The position numbers were made by a program, and so were the translations under genes. Shown here one piece after another: positions 1-7,914 of a stretch of 64,000 nucleotides of DNA (positions are counted from its first letter, which is position 1; each line of letters opens with the position of its first letter). The DNA comes from Streptomyces griseoruber. GTDB taxonomy: Bacteria; Actinomycetota; Actinomycetes; Streptomycetales; Streptomycetaceae. The notes beneath the pieces were generated by a model, which saw only the letters and a list, made by a program, of their open reading frames with translations, was not told where the DNA came from and ran no database searches. Where the stretch lies: NCBI RefSeq assembly GCF_001514205.1, contig NZ_KQ948785.1, forward strand, positions 1 through 64,000, in the 5' to 3' direction.

Positions 1-155
1 CGGCCCCCGGGCTGTTGCTGGGCCGTCGGTGGGGTGGGGGTGGCTCGGGCCGGGACGGCGTTGGCCGCGGTGATCAGGGCGGCGGCGGCCAGAACGGCGG
101 CGGCGAGGGCCCTGGCGTAACGGTGTCCGTGGTGGGGGGATGTGGGTCCGGGCAC
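1..155 (-). CDS. Secreted protein, N-terminal fragment
   Basis: The gene runs off the left edge of the window, so only about 51 residues are visible. A GTG start at 155 is preceded by GAGGTT a few bases upstream. After a short basic segment there is an Ala/Leu-rich hydrophobic stretch at about residues 14-33, then an Ala-rich cleavage-like region and a Pro/Thr/Gln-rich segment. This is typical of a Sec signal peptide leading into a linker. The mature domain is outside the window, so no function can be assigned. It is divergent from the XRE-TPR regulator at 288, with an AT-rich palindrome between them. Confidence 0.55.
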   Translation of the reverse strand, partial: MPGPTSPHHGHRYARALAAAVLAAAALITAANAVPARATPTPPTAQQQPGG

Positions 156-200
156 GGCAACCTCACAACATCGGCGGACGACGGCTCATGACACTCATGT

Positions 201-216
201 ATTAAGCATGCTTAAT
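201..216. promoter_or_regulatory. Perfect 16-bp palindrome ATTAAGCATGCTTAAT
   Basis: The sequence ATTAAGCATGCTTAAT equals its own reverse complement. It is conspicuously AT-rich and lies in the intergenic space between two divergent genes, 46 bp from the secreted-protein start and about 70 bp from the XRE regulator start. The position and symmetry suggest a dimeric operator. The adjacent XRE-TPR protein is the obvious candidate ligand, but that is inference. Confidence 0.5.
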
Positions 217-287
217 TCGCCGTTTAACCTAGAGGCTGCGACACTCCAACGGCAAGAGGTTCAGGGGTAGTTGGGGGTAAACAGGAC

Positions 288-1631
288 GTGGGCGAACGGG
301 ACGAACCGGAAGTCATCGGGCGGCGCGTGCAGCGGTTGCGCGTCGAACGCGGACTGACGCAACGGCAGTTGGCGGAGCCGACGTACACACCCGCCTATGT
401 GTCCACGCTGGAGGCCGGCCGGGTGCGGCCCTCCGACGAGGCACTGCGGCACATCGCCGAACGGCTCGGCGTGGACTTCCGGGAGCTCGCGACCGGGCGT
501 TCCGCCCGCCTCGTCACCGATCTGCGGCTCCGCCTCACCGAGGCCCAGCGGGCCCTCGCCACCGGTGCGGCGCAGGAGGCCGCCGCCCAGTACGCGGTCC
601 TGCTCACCGAGGCCGAGGAGCACGGTCTCGCCGAGGAACAGTCCGGCGCGCTGCTCGGGCTCGGCGAGTGCGAGATCTCCACCGGCGACCTGGAGAAGGC
701 CCGCCAGTACTTCGAGCGCGCCGAGGAGTGCCTCGCCGACGACCCGCTGCCGGCCCGCGTCCCCGCCCTGCGCGGACGCGCCGTCGCCCACTACCTCGCC
801 GGTGAACTCCGCTACGCCGTCTATCTGCTGGAGTCCACCCTCGACGAGCTCAACCGGGGCGGCCTGCACGACCCCGACGCGCTCCTGCTCCTCTACGCCT
901 CCGTCATCGGCCCGTACATGGACATGGGCGCGCAGGCCCGCGCCGCCCAGGCCGCCGAGTTCGCGCTCGCCCTCGCGCCGCAGGTCGCCGACCCCGCGCT
1001 GGTCGCCCGGATGCACCGCTCCGTCGCCCGCACCCTCCTCGCCGAGGGCCGGCTCGCCGAGGCCGACGCCTCCCTCGCCAAGGCCGCCGAGCTCTACCGG
1101 CAGCTCCAGCTGCGCACCGAACTCGCCAACTGCCACTGGATGCGCGGATACGTCTACGCCCAGAACGGCGAACTGGAGCGCGCGGAGCAGGAGCTGAAGC
1201 AGGCACAGGACATGCTCGCCGCCCAGGGCGCCGTCCTCTACGGCAGTCAGGTCGCCGTCGAGCTGGCCGACGTACTGCATCGCCGGGGCCGCTCGCACGA
1301 GGCCTCCGCCCTGCTCCACGACGTCCTCGGCGACCTCTCCTCCGAGCGCGGCGCCGTCCACTCGGCCGCCGCGCACCGCCTGCTCGGCATCATCGCCGAG
1401 GACGCCCGCGACACCGAGGCGGCCGAGGAGCACTACGTCCGCGCACTCAGCCTCCTGGAACGCGCGGGCGCCGCCGGCGACCTCGCCGACCTGTGCCGCC
1501 TCCTCGGCGACCTCCTGCGCCGCACGGGCCGTGTCGAGGCGGCCCTGGACGCCTACCGCACCGGCCTCGGCCACCGCACGGCCCCCGGCACCACCACCCT
1601 GGGCCCGGCCCCGGCCCAGCCCCCGCTGTAG
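288..1631 (+). CDS. XRE-family regulator with TPR sensor domain
   Basis: The 447-residue protein has an N-terminal HTH_3/XRE domain at about residues 8-65, with the typical L-T-Q-R-Q-L-A core and the Y-V-S-T-L-E-A-G recognition segment. About 350 residues of tetratricopeptide-like helical repeats rich in Ala, Leu and Glu follow. Such XRE-TPR proteins are usually ligand- or peptide-responsive transcription factors in actinomycetes. The GTG at 288 was chosen because the HTH begins only a few residues later; its ribosome site is weak. It is divergent from the secreted-protein gene, and the palindrome at 201-216 is a likely operator. No target can be named from sequence alone. Confidence 0.85.
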   Translation: MGERDEPEVIGRRVQRLRVERGLTQRQLAEPTYTPAYVSTLEAGRVRPSDEALRHIAERLGVDFRELATGRSARLVTDLRLRLTEAQRALATGAAQEAAAQYAVLLTEAEEHGLAEEQSGALLGLGECEISTGDLEKARQYFERAEECLADDPLPARVPALRGRAVAHYLAGELRYAVYLLESTLDELNRGGLHDPDALLLLYASVIGPYMDMGAQARAAQAAEFALALAPQVADPALVARMHRSVARTLLAEGRLAEADASLAKAAELYRQLQLRTELANCHWMRGYVYAQNGELERAEQELKQAQDMLAAQGAVLYGSQVAVELADVLHRRGRSHEASALLHDVLGDLSSERGAVHSAAAHRLLGIIAEDARDTEAAEEHYVRALSLLERAGAAGDLADLCRLLGDLLRRTGRVEAALDAYRTGLGHRTAPGTTTLGPAPAQPPL

Positions 1632-1810
1632 CCGGGCCGCTCGGGTCGTGGCAGGCCGCCCACCGAACTGCCGGCGGTGGACCTCGATGTCCGCGTGCCG
1701 TCTCCGGGTCCGGCGCCCGGACCCGCCACGGCGGTTCCGGGGCGCGGCGGCGGGTACCCGGCGGGCGTAGGGAGGCCGACCGAGCGGCCCCCTGCCCGGA
1801 GGTGGTCGCC

Positions 1811-2536
1811 GTGTCCGACCGGGAGCGGGAGCGGATCGCGGCGGTCCTGGCCGACGCGGTGCGCGGCGCCGAACCGGGCGAGGTGCCCGAACGGCTGTGC
1901 GCCGTGGCGGTGCGGCTGCTGCCGGTGAGCGGGGCGAGCGTGGCGCTGTGCGGCGAGGGGATCCCCGTACCGCTGAGCGCGAGCGGCCCCCGGGCCGCGG
2001 AGCTGATGGAGATGCAGGCCACCCTGGGGGACGGGCCGTGTCTGTGGGCCGCCGAGACCGGCGCGCCCGTGTACGTCCCCGATCTGCGGGGCGGCCGGGA
2101 CGCCGTCCGCTGGCCGGTCTTCGCCCAGCAGGCCGCGGCCGTCGGGGTGCGCGCGGTGTACGCGCTGCCGCTCGGCGACCGCACGGCGTGCCTGGGCACC
2201 CTCGACCTCTACCGTGACGTCCCCGGCGAACTGGCCGGGGACGAGGTGCGTACGGCACAGCTCGTGGCGGACGTGCTGACGGCGGCCCTGACGGCCCTGC
2301 CGCTCGGGGAGGGCGACGGTCTGCGCCCGCCCGGTGAGGAGCCCTGGCTGAGTGCCCTCGCCACCGGCCACGACGTCGTCCACCAGGCCGTCGGGATGGT
2401 CATGGCCCAGCTCGGCGTCGGCGCGGACGACGCGCTGGCCCGGCTGCGCGCGCACGCCTTCGCGCAGGGCCGCACGGTCTTCGACGAGGGCCGGGACGTG
2501 GTCGGCCGCCGCACCCGCTTCGACGACCGCGACTGA
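1811..2536 (+). CDS. GAF and ANTAR domain protein
   Basis: The protein has 241 residues. A GAF-like sensor domain occupies roughly residues 10-160. The C-terminal 60 residues match an ANTAR RNA-binding helix bundle, including the characteristic H-Q-A-V-G-M-V-M-A-Q-L-G segment and the A-x-x-x-L-R-A-H-A motif. ANTAR proteins usually act as antiterminators that bind paired hairpins in leader RNAs. The GTG at 1811 is preceded by GGAGG at about 9 bases; longer in-frame extensions upstream are low-complexity and lack a ribosome site. It follows the XRE gene in the same direction and is convergent with the lipoprotein gene at 2539. Confidence 0.82.
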   Translation: MSDRERERIAAVLADAVRGAEPGEVPERLCAVAVRLLPVSGASVALCGEGIPVPLSASGPRAAELMEMQATLGDGPCLWAAETGAPVYVPDLRGGRDAVRWPVFAQQAAAVGVRAVYALPLGDRTACLGTLDLYRDVPGELAGDEVRTAQLVADVLTAALTALPLGEGDGLRPPGEEPWLSALATGHDVVHQAVGMVMAQLGVGADDALARLRAHAFAQGRTVFDEGRDVVGRRTRFDDRD

Positions 2537-2538
2537 CG

Positions 2539-3312
2539 TCAGACCTGTACCCGCCCCTGCTTGCGCACGTCCGCCAGCCGCCGCACCCCGAGCTGCACGG
2601 CGGCCTGCGTCGCCTCGTTCGGTACGTCGCCCAGGCCGCCGTTGGTCAGGGCGAACCCGTCCTCGCCCGCCCGGACGGCGGCCACGTCCAGCGCGAGGGC
2701 GGTCGGCTCCCCGTCGGCGTTGTCCCCGGCGGTGCCCCAGAGGGTCAGTGTCACCCGCAGGCCCTGCCGCGCGTCCCCGACCTCCGGCAGCGGCAGGTCG
2801 GTCACCTGCACGTCCTCCACCGTGTCCTTCCCCGCCGTGGCCGTGAACCGGGCGCACTTCTGCGGCAGCTCCTTGAGCCAGGCCAGCGTCCGGTCCATGT
2901 CCGCCGGGCTCCGGCCGGTGAGCTGGTAGCGCAGCTGGGCGGCGGCGTCGGGGTCGTCGAGCCCGACGACCGCGCGGGCGGGGGCGCCGAACAGCTCGTC
3001 GGTGTACAGGGCGTCGAGGAGCTTCTGGCACTCGGCGACCGGTGTGCTCGCCTTCAGCAGCCCGTCCCGCCAGGTCGCCGCGCCCCCGGTCGGGAGCCAG
3101 GGCGCGCCGAGGTCCTCGGCGGTGATGAGGGCCGCCTGCGCCTGGCTGTCACTGAGGACGCGCGGCGCGGCGGGCACGGCGGGCTTGCTGGTGGAGGCCT
3201 GGACGGTCGGGTCGGCGGGGGCGGCGGTCGGCGGGTGCTCCAGGCCGAGGGCGGCGCACCCGGTGACCGTCGTGAGCAGCAGCGAGGAGGCGAGCAGAGC
3301 GCGGCGGTTCAT
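2539..3312 (-). CDS. Putative lipoprotein
   Basis: The 257-residue protein begins with a basic N-terminus, a hydrophobic stretch and a lipobox-like T-V-T-G-C at about residues 13-17, so it should be exported and anchored by diacylglycerol. The mature part is alpha/beta-like and has no motif I recognise; it resembles the many sensor-domain-like lipoproteins of Streptomyces. The ATG at 3312 was chosen because an AGGAGG lies 8-13 bases upstream and the signal peptide starts there; a longer in-frame reading upstream has no signal logic. It is convergent with the GAF-ANTAR gene, and the two stop codons are almost adjacent. Confidence 0.75.
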   Translation of the reverse strand: MNRRALLASSLLLTTVTGCAALGLEHPPTAAPADPTVQASTSKPAVPAAPRVLSDSQAQAALITAEDLGAPWLPTGGAATWRDGLLKASTPVAECQKLLDALYTDELFGAPARAVVGLDDPDAAAQLRYQLTGRSPADMDRTLAWLKELPQKCARFTATAGKDTVEDVQVTDLPLPEVGDARQGLRVTLTLWGTAGDNADGEPTALALDVAAVRAGEDGFALTNGGLGDVPNEATQAAVQLGVRRLADVRKQGRVQV

Positions 3313-3482
3313 CGGGGGGTGCCTCCTGACGTGGGGATGCGTGCCTCCTCCCACGGCAGCACCGCCGGTGCGGACCGACCAGTGCGGCGGGCCGTACGGG
3401 TTACGGGCGTTGCTGCGCACGGCGGAGAAGGGTGGTCGCAAACAGGTCGTCCGCAGCCGGTCCGCGCCGCTGGGGTCGCCGT

Positions 3483-3539
3483 ATGAAGCGCGCCCAGCCG
3501 TCCCTCACGACGACGCCGGAGACCGTCCCGGCGCGCTGA
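3483..3539 (+). CDS. Thr-rich leader peptide (putative attenuator)
   Basis: A short reading frame of 18 codons starts at ATG 3483 and ends at TGA 3537-3539. It encodes Met-Lys-Arg-Ala-Gln-Pro-Ser-Leu-Thr-Thr-Thr-Pro-Glu-Thr-Val-Pro-Ala-Arg. Four of its 18 residues are threonine, three of them consecutive ACG codons. It lies 19 bp before a 14-bp perfect hairpin and 88 bp before the start of a threonyl-tRNA synthetase-like gene. A Thr-run leader peptide, a hairpin and a Thr-tRNA synthetase in series are the hallmark of ribosome-mediated attenuation. A GGGG about 8 bases before the ATG is a weak ribosome site. The regulatory role is inferred. Confidence 0.5.
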   Translation: MKRAQPSLTTTPETVPAR

Positions 3540-3558
3540 TCCACGACTGGATCCGTAT

Positions 3559-3593
3559 ATCGAAGCCCCGGGCGAGTGCCCCGGGGCTTCGAT
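3559..3593 (+). terminator. Attenuator-type hairpin before thrS-like gene
   Basis: The arms ATCGAAGCCCCGGG (3559-3572) and CCCGGGGCTTCGAT (3580-3593) pair perfectly over 14 bp around a 7-nt loop. No U-run follows, as is common for GC-rich terminators in Streptomyces. The hairpin sits between the Thr-rich leader peptide and the synthetase start, where an attenuator would be. A GTG in the loop (3576) is in frame with the synthetase body but is unlikely to be a natural start. Confidence 0.6.
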
Positions 3594-3627
3594 CGTGGGT
3601 GCTCGTCCTCTGCCCGGAGGAGCAGCC

Positions 3628-4853
3628 ATGCACGACCACCGCCCCGCCTCGGCCGCGAACTCGACCTCTTCGACACCGACCCCCTGATGGGCGCGGGACT
3701 GCCGTACTGGCTGCCGGACGGCGCGATCGTGCGGCACACCCTGGAGGAGTACGTCCGGGAGGCCGAGCGCGCGGCCGGCTACCGGCATGTGTACTCGCCG
3801 GTGCTCGGCAAACGCGAGCTGTACGAGATCTCGGGCCACTGGGACCACTACAGCGACGACATGTTCCCGCCCATGGACCTCGGCGCGGAACAGATGCTCC
3901 TGCGCCCCAGCCTCTGCCCCCACCACGCCCTGATCTACCGCTCCCGTTCCCGCAGTTACCGTGAACTGCCTCTCCGCATCGCGGAGTTGGGCGGCATGTA
4001 CCGCTCCGAGCTGTCGGGGGCGCTGGGCGGTCTCACCCGGGTGCGGGCCATCCAGCTCAATGACGCGCACATCTTCTGCACCCTGGAGCAGGCCGTGGAC
4101 GAGGCCCGCGCGGCCCTCGGGCTGATCGGGCGCGCCTACGCCGACCTGGGCATCAGCGCCTCCCGGTACCGGCTCTCCCTGCCCGGCGCGGGCGGCAAGT
4201 ACGTGGCCGATCCCGGGCTGTGGAGCCGGGCGACCGCGCTGCTGCGGGAGGTGCTGGACGGTTCGGGCATCGCCTACGAGGAGGCCGAGGGCGAGGCCGC
4301 CTTCTACGGCCCGAAGATCGACGTACAGATCGCGGACCGCGCCGGACGGGAGGCGACCCTGTCCACCGTGCAGATCGACTTCCACCAGCCCGCCCGCTTC
4401 GATCTGCACTACATCGGCGCCGACGGGGCGAAGCACCGGCCGGTGATGGTGCACCGCAGCGTGATCGGCAGTGTGGAGCGGGCGGTGGCGCATCTGATCG
4501 AGGAGCACGGCGGGGCCTTCCCGGCCTGGCTGGCGCCGCTCCAGCTGGTCGTGCTGCCGGTGTCGGAGGCGCAGGAGGGGGCCGCGGCCGAGCTGGTGCG
4601 GCGGGCGTCGGCGGCGGGGCTGCGGGCGGAGGCCGTCGGCGAGGGCAGCCTGGGGGCGCGGATCCGGGCGGCGCGACGGGTGCCGTACCTCGCGGTGATC
4701 GGGGAGCGGGAGGCGAGCGGCGGGCTGGCCGCCGTACGGCTGCGGGACGGCCGCCGCCCCGGCGAGCTGCCCGCCGACGAGCTGGTCCGGCGGATCGGGG
4801 AGCGGGTGGCGGCGCGGGGAAGCGAGCTGTGGGACCTGAACGTACCCGCATAG
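3628..4853 (+). CDS. thrS: Threonyl-tRNA synthetase paralogue, editing-less, apparent 5' frameshift
   Basis: The protein contains only the class II catalytic core and the anticodon-binding domain; the TGS and editing domains of full-length ThrRS are absent. Zinc ligands are visible: Cys in L-R-P-S-L-C-P-H-H, His in D-A-H-I-F-C, and His in motif 3 V-M-V-H-R. The best start is ATG 3628, with GGAGGAG six bases upstream, and reads Met-His-Asp-His-Arg. The body L-G-R-E-L-D-L-F-D-T, however, lies in another frame. Adding one C to the C-run near 3643-3646 would join them, giving M-H-D-H-R-P-R-L-G-R-E-L. So there is a 1-nt deletion or a sequencing error; otherwise translation must start at ATG 3687 or GTG 3576. 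Such short ThrRS paralogues may serve stress or inhibitor tolerance (inference). Confidence 0.8.
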
Positions 4854-4892
4854 GGTCGGAGGTGACCGAGTTGGTTCGGAAGGAGTCGCCGG

Positions 4893-5897
4893 ATGACCGA
4901 TCAGCAGCGCATCCCCGTGATCATCGACTGCGACACCGGGGTCGACGACGCCCTCGCCCTGCTGTTCGCCGTACGGCATCCGGGGCTGGACCTGCGGGCG
5001 GTGACCTGTGTCGCCGGGAACACCGACGTCGACGGCGTGGTCCGCAACACCCTGACGGTGCTGGACGTGGCGGGCGCCGGGGACGTCCCGGTGGCGCGGG
5101 GTGCCGAGCGGCCGCTGATCGAGCCCGCCCGCTCGGCGACCGTGCACGGCAGGGACGGCATGGGAGACATCGCCGGCCTGCCCGCCCCGGCCCGCCGGCC
5201 CGTCGACACGGACGCGGTGACGCTGCTGCGCCGCGAGATCCTCGCCTCGCCCCGCCCGGTCACCCTCATCCCCACCGCGCCCCTGACGAACATCGCGCTG
5301 CTGCTGCGGACCCACCCCGAGGTGACCCGCAACCTCGAACGGATCGTGTTCATGGGCGGCGCGGTGGCCGTCGGGAACGCCACCCCGGTCGCGGAGTTCA
5401 ACGTGTGGCACGACCCGGAGGCGGCCGCGATCCTGCTGACGGCCGGGGTCCCGATCACGATGTACGGGCTCGACGTGTTCCAGCGGGTGGTGGTCCCGGG
5501 GGAGGACGTACGGCGGCTGCGCGCGAGCACGGAACCGGGCACGCGGCTCGCCGGTGACCTGCTCGCCCACCGCCCCTCCGCGCCGGAGGCCGACGCCGGC
5601 GAATCCGCCGGGGGCCTCGGTGACGCGGGCGCGGTCTGCGCGGTGGTGGACCCGGCCGGTCTCACCACCCGCCCGCTCCCCGTGGAGGTCTCCCTGGCAC
5701 CCGGCCCGACCCGCGGCCAGACGATCGTCGACCGCCGCCCGCGCCACGGTGAGTCCGAGACCCACCACGGGGTACGGGAACAGGCCCTGGTGGACGTGGG
5801 GTTGGACGTGGACGCCGAGCGGTACGCGCGGCTGTACCTGGGGACCGTGGAGCGGGGCCGGGGCCTCTCTTCCGGCCCTCGTGATCAATACACTTAG
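4893..5897 (+). CDS. Inosine/uridine-preferring nucleoside hydrolase
   Basis: The 334-residue protein begins with the family signature I-I-D-C-D-T-G-V-D-D-A at residues 10-20, whose aspartates hold the catalytic calcium. A later N-x-W-H-D-P-E-A-A segment contributes the further metal-binding Asp. The family cleaves the N-glycosidic bond of ribonucleosides for salvage and is cytoplasmic. ATG 4893 is preceded by GGAAGGAG. Its start is 39 bp after the synthetase stop, in the same direction, so the two may be cotranscribed. The stop codon overlaps that of the convergent gene at 5894. Confidence 0.88.
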   Translation: MTDQQRIPVIIDCDTGVDDALALLFAVRHPGLDLRAVTCVAGNTDVDGVVRNTLTVLDVAGAGDVPVARGAERPLIEPARSATVHGRDGMGDIAGLPAPARRPVDTDAVTLLRREILASPRPVTLIPTAPLTNIALLLRTHPEVTRNLERIVFMGGAVAVGNATPVAEFNVWHDPEAAAILLTAGVPITMYGLDVFQRVVVPGEDVRRLRASTEPGTRLAGDLLAHRPSAPEADAGESAGGLGDAGAVCAVVDPAGLTTRPLPVEVSLAPGPTRGQTIVDRRPRHGESETHHGVREQALVDVGLDVDAERYARLYLGTVERGRGLSSGPRDQYT

Positions 5898-6547
5898 GGC
5901 GTGTCCTGCGACGCCTCGGGGCCGGCGGTCCGGGCGAGTGCGGTGAGGTCCGGGATCAGCGCGGCCAGTTCCGCCAGCAGCCTGTCCATGTCCATCACGT
6001 CGGGCATCGGGTGGACGAAGCAGACCCCGTCCGCCGAGACCGAGACGGCGGGGCCCGCGAACCGGATCAGCCGCTGCGGCAGATCGGAGGCGGAGAACCG
6101 CTCGGCCGTGTCCGTCACGTTCTCGCTCACCGGGAGGTACGGGACGCCGTCGGGGGAGCGCAGGCCGAGCTTCGCCGCGCTCCAGCCGCGTTCCAGGCGC
6201 AGGGCGGGGCGGTCGCCGGGCACCTCGAAGCACACGATCAGCCAGTGCCGTACGTCCCTGCGCCCGGACGGCTCCCAGCGCCGGGCGACGGTGACCCGGT
6301 GCTCGCCGAGCGGCCCGGTCGCGCCGGTGCCGTGCCGGGTGCGCAGCAGCCAGGGGAAGTGGCCCGCGTACCCCGCCCATTCCGTCCCGTCCGCGCCCCG
6401 TTCGACCCCGCTCCAGCCGGGCCGCCCGGCCAGCGCACGCATCGCCCGGTCCGCCTTGCCGGCCCGGCGCGCGGTGCGGAACGCGAGGGTCCCGCCGACG
6501 ACGAACGGCGCCAGGACGATGACCGACCACATGATCCAGGGAAACAT
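5894..6547 (-). CDS. Single-pass membrane protein of unknown function
   Basis: The protein has 217 residues. One N-terminal transmembrane helix lies at about residues 3-22 (Trp/Ile/Val/Leu-rich), followed by an Arg-rich stop-transfer segment and a soluble domain of about 190 residues. I do not recognise the domain. The ATG at 6547 has GAGGATG just upstream; a longer in-frame start would add a polar extension before the helix. Its TAA stop overlaps the TAG of the nucleoside hydrolase by two bases on the other strand, a tight convergent arrangement. Confidence 0.65.
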   Translation of the reverse strand: MFPWIMWSVIVLAPFVVGGTLAFRTARRAGKADRAMRALAGRPGWSGVERGADGTEWAGYAGHFPWLLRTRHGTGATGPLGEHRVTVARRWEPSGRRDVRHWLIVCFEVPGDRPALRLERGWSAAKLGLRSPDGVPYLPVSENVTDTAERFSASDLPQRLIRFAGPAVSVSADGVCFVHPMPDVMDMDRLLAELAALIPDLTALARTAGPEASQDTP

Positions 6548-6670
6548 CGAAACATCCTCGCCCGGGCGGCCGCGTCGGCACATCGGGGGATCTACGTAGA
6601 GACCTACGCAGACGCACGTCCGCCCCGGCGCCGTGCGGCTGCCGGGGCGGACGTACCGGAGAAGAGCGGG

Positions 6671-7642
6671 TCAGGCGCGGGTCGCCTTGCGGCGGCGGGT
6701 GGCCACCACGATCGCGGCGCCGCCGGCCAGGAGCGCGGCGGCTCCGCCCGCGACGAGCGGGGTGTTGCCGCTGGCGCCGGTCTCGGCGAGGTCGCCGCCA
6801 CCGCCGGTGCTGCCGCCGGTGACGGGCGTGCCGCTCGACTCGGAGGCGGACGGGGTCGGCGTGGCCGACTCGGTCGACGTGGACTCCGAGGCGGACGGCG
6901 AGGGGGAGGCGCTCTCGGACGACCCGTCCGAGGGGGTGGACTCGGACGCCGACGGCGACGGCGAGGAGTCACCGCCTCCGGCCGGGGCCGACGGGGAGGG
7001 GGAGGTCGGGGGCTGCTCGGTGGACGTGCAGTCCTTCGTGCCGCCGTTCCAGGCCGCGATCAGCTTGTCCTTGATGACCGGGCGGTCCGGGCCCTTGGGC
7101 AGGTCGCCGTGGACGAAGCCGTCCTTCGCGTCGAGCTTGCCGTCGAACTTCACCGCGCCCCGGTAGAGGTCGATCTGCGCGTAGCAGCCCGCGTCGGGGA
7201 CGGAGATGTCGAGGGTCTCGGTCTGGCCGGGCTTGACCGTCACGGTGTCGAAGTCGACGAAGACCTGCTCACCGGAGGTGCCGAAGGTGGCGCCGTGGGC
7301 GAGGTAGGAGGCCAGGGAGGCGGTGCAGGTGCTCGCGTCGCCCGCCGTGCGGACGGAGATGTGGACCTTGCCGTCCTGGGTCGGCTTGAGGTTCTGGTCG
7401 TCGACGCGCACCGAGTCGAAGAAGTTCTTGCCGTCGAGCGAGAACTGGCAGCGGTCGGTCCCCGTCTCGGTGCCCGCGCCGGTGCCGGGCTGGTAGTGCC
7501 CGCCCGACTTCCAGCCGTCGCCGCCGGGCTGGGAGCCGGCGAAGGCGCCGGAGGCGGCGGCCACGGAGGCGGCGCAGAGGGTGAGCGAAGCGGCGCCCGT
7601 CCCCAGCAGGCGGCGCACGGTGACACGTCTCGCTATGGACAT
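6671..7642 (-). CDS. LAETG-type sortase-anchored surface protein
   Basis: The 323-residue protein has an N-terminal Sec signal, an extracellular domain of about 170 residues, and a long Ser/Thr/Pro/Glu-rich spacer that would cross the cell wall. The C-terminus has L-A-E-T-G, a hydrophobic helix and an R-R-R-K-A-T-R-A tail. LAxTG motifs are the substrates of class E sortases in Streptomyces, so covalent linkage to peptidoglycan is expected. The ATG at 7642 is the start closest to the signal peptide; the ribosome site is weak. It is divergent from the GH13 gene. The extracellular domain carries Cys pairs but no fold I can name. Confidence 0.8.
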   Translation of the reverse strand: MSIARRVTVRRLLGTGAASLTLCAASVAAASGAFAGSQPGGDGWKSGGHYQPGTGAGTETGTDRCQFSLDGKNFFDSVRVDDQNLKPTQDGKVHISVRTAGDASTCTASLASYLAHGATFGTSGEQVFVDFDTVTVKPGQTETLDISVPDAGCYAQIDLYRGAVKFDGKLDAKDGFVHGDLPKGPDRPVIKDKLIAAWNGGTKDCTSTEQPPTSPSPSAPAGGGDSSPSPSASESTPSDGSSESASPSPSASESTSTESATPTPSASESSGTPVTGGSTGGGGDLAETGASGNTPLVAGGAAALLAGGAAIVVATRRRKATRA

Positions 7643-7914
7643 GCGTATCCATTTCTTGGCGATGCCGGTTCTTGGCGAATGCCAGGGCAATGCCAGGGCT
7701 GATTGGTCAGATCAGTGGTTCGGAAGACACACGGGGCCCTCGGGTCACAGGCGCCACAGTGTCCGCACATCGTCGTTCGCCTGCCAGATCGCTGTCAACC
7801 TGGGATAAACACAAGGCAGTTCAAGTTTGCATCACGACTTCATCACGTACGGAACGTTCCCCTCCGGACTATCCGAGGGTTCGCTTTCCCGGCAAGCTGG
7901 ACAGACTTCCGTTC

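Noticed and set aside
261..2258. A 665-codon frame on the minus strand opposite the XRE and GAF-ANTAR genes
   Set aside because: It is rich in Arg, Pro and Gly with no domain pattern, and mirrors the codon bias of the plus genes; it is a shadow frame in GC-rich DNA.
3340..3620. T-box riboswitch before the ThrRS paralogue
   Set aside because: No T-box bulge (UGGNACC-like) sequence or specifier stem was found; the Thr-rich leader peptide and hairpin explain the region better.
3309..6617. A very long minus-strand frame opposite the ThrRS and nucleoside hydrolase genes
   Set aside because: It lies opposite two clear genes and has Arg/His/Pro-rich low-complexity composition with no motif.
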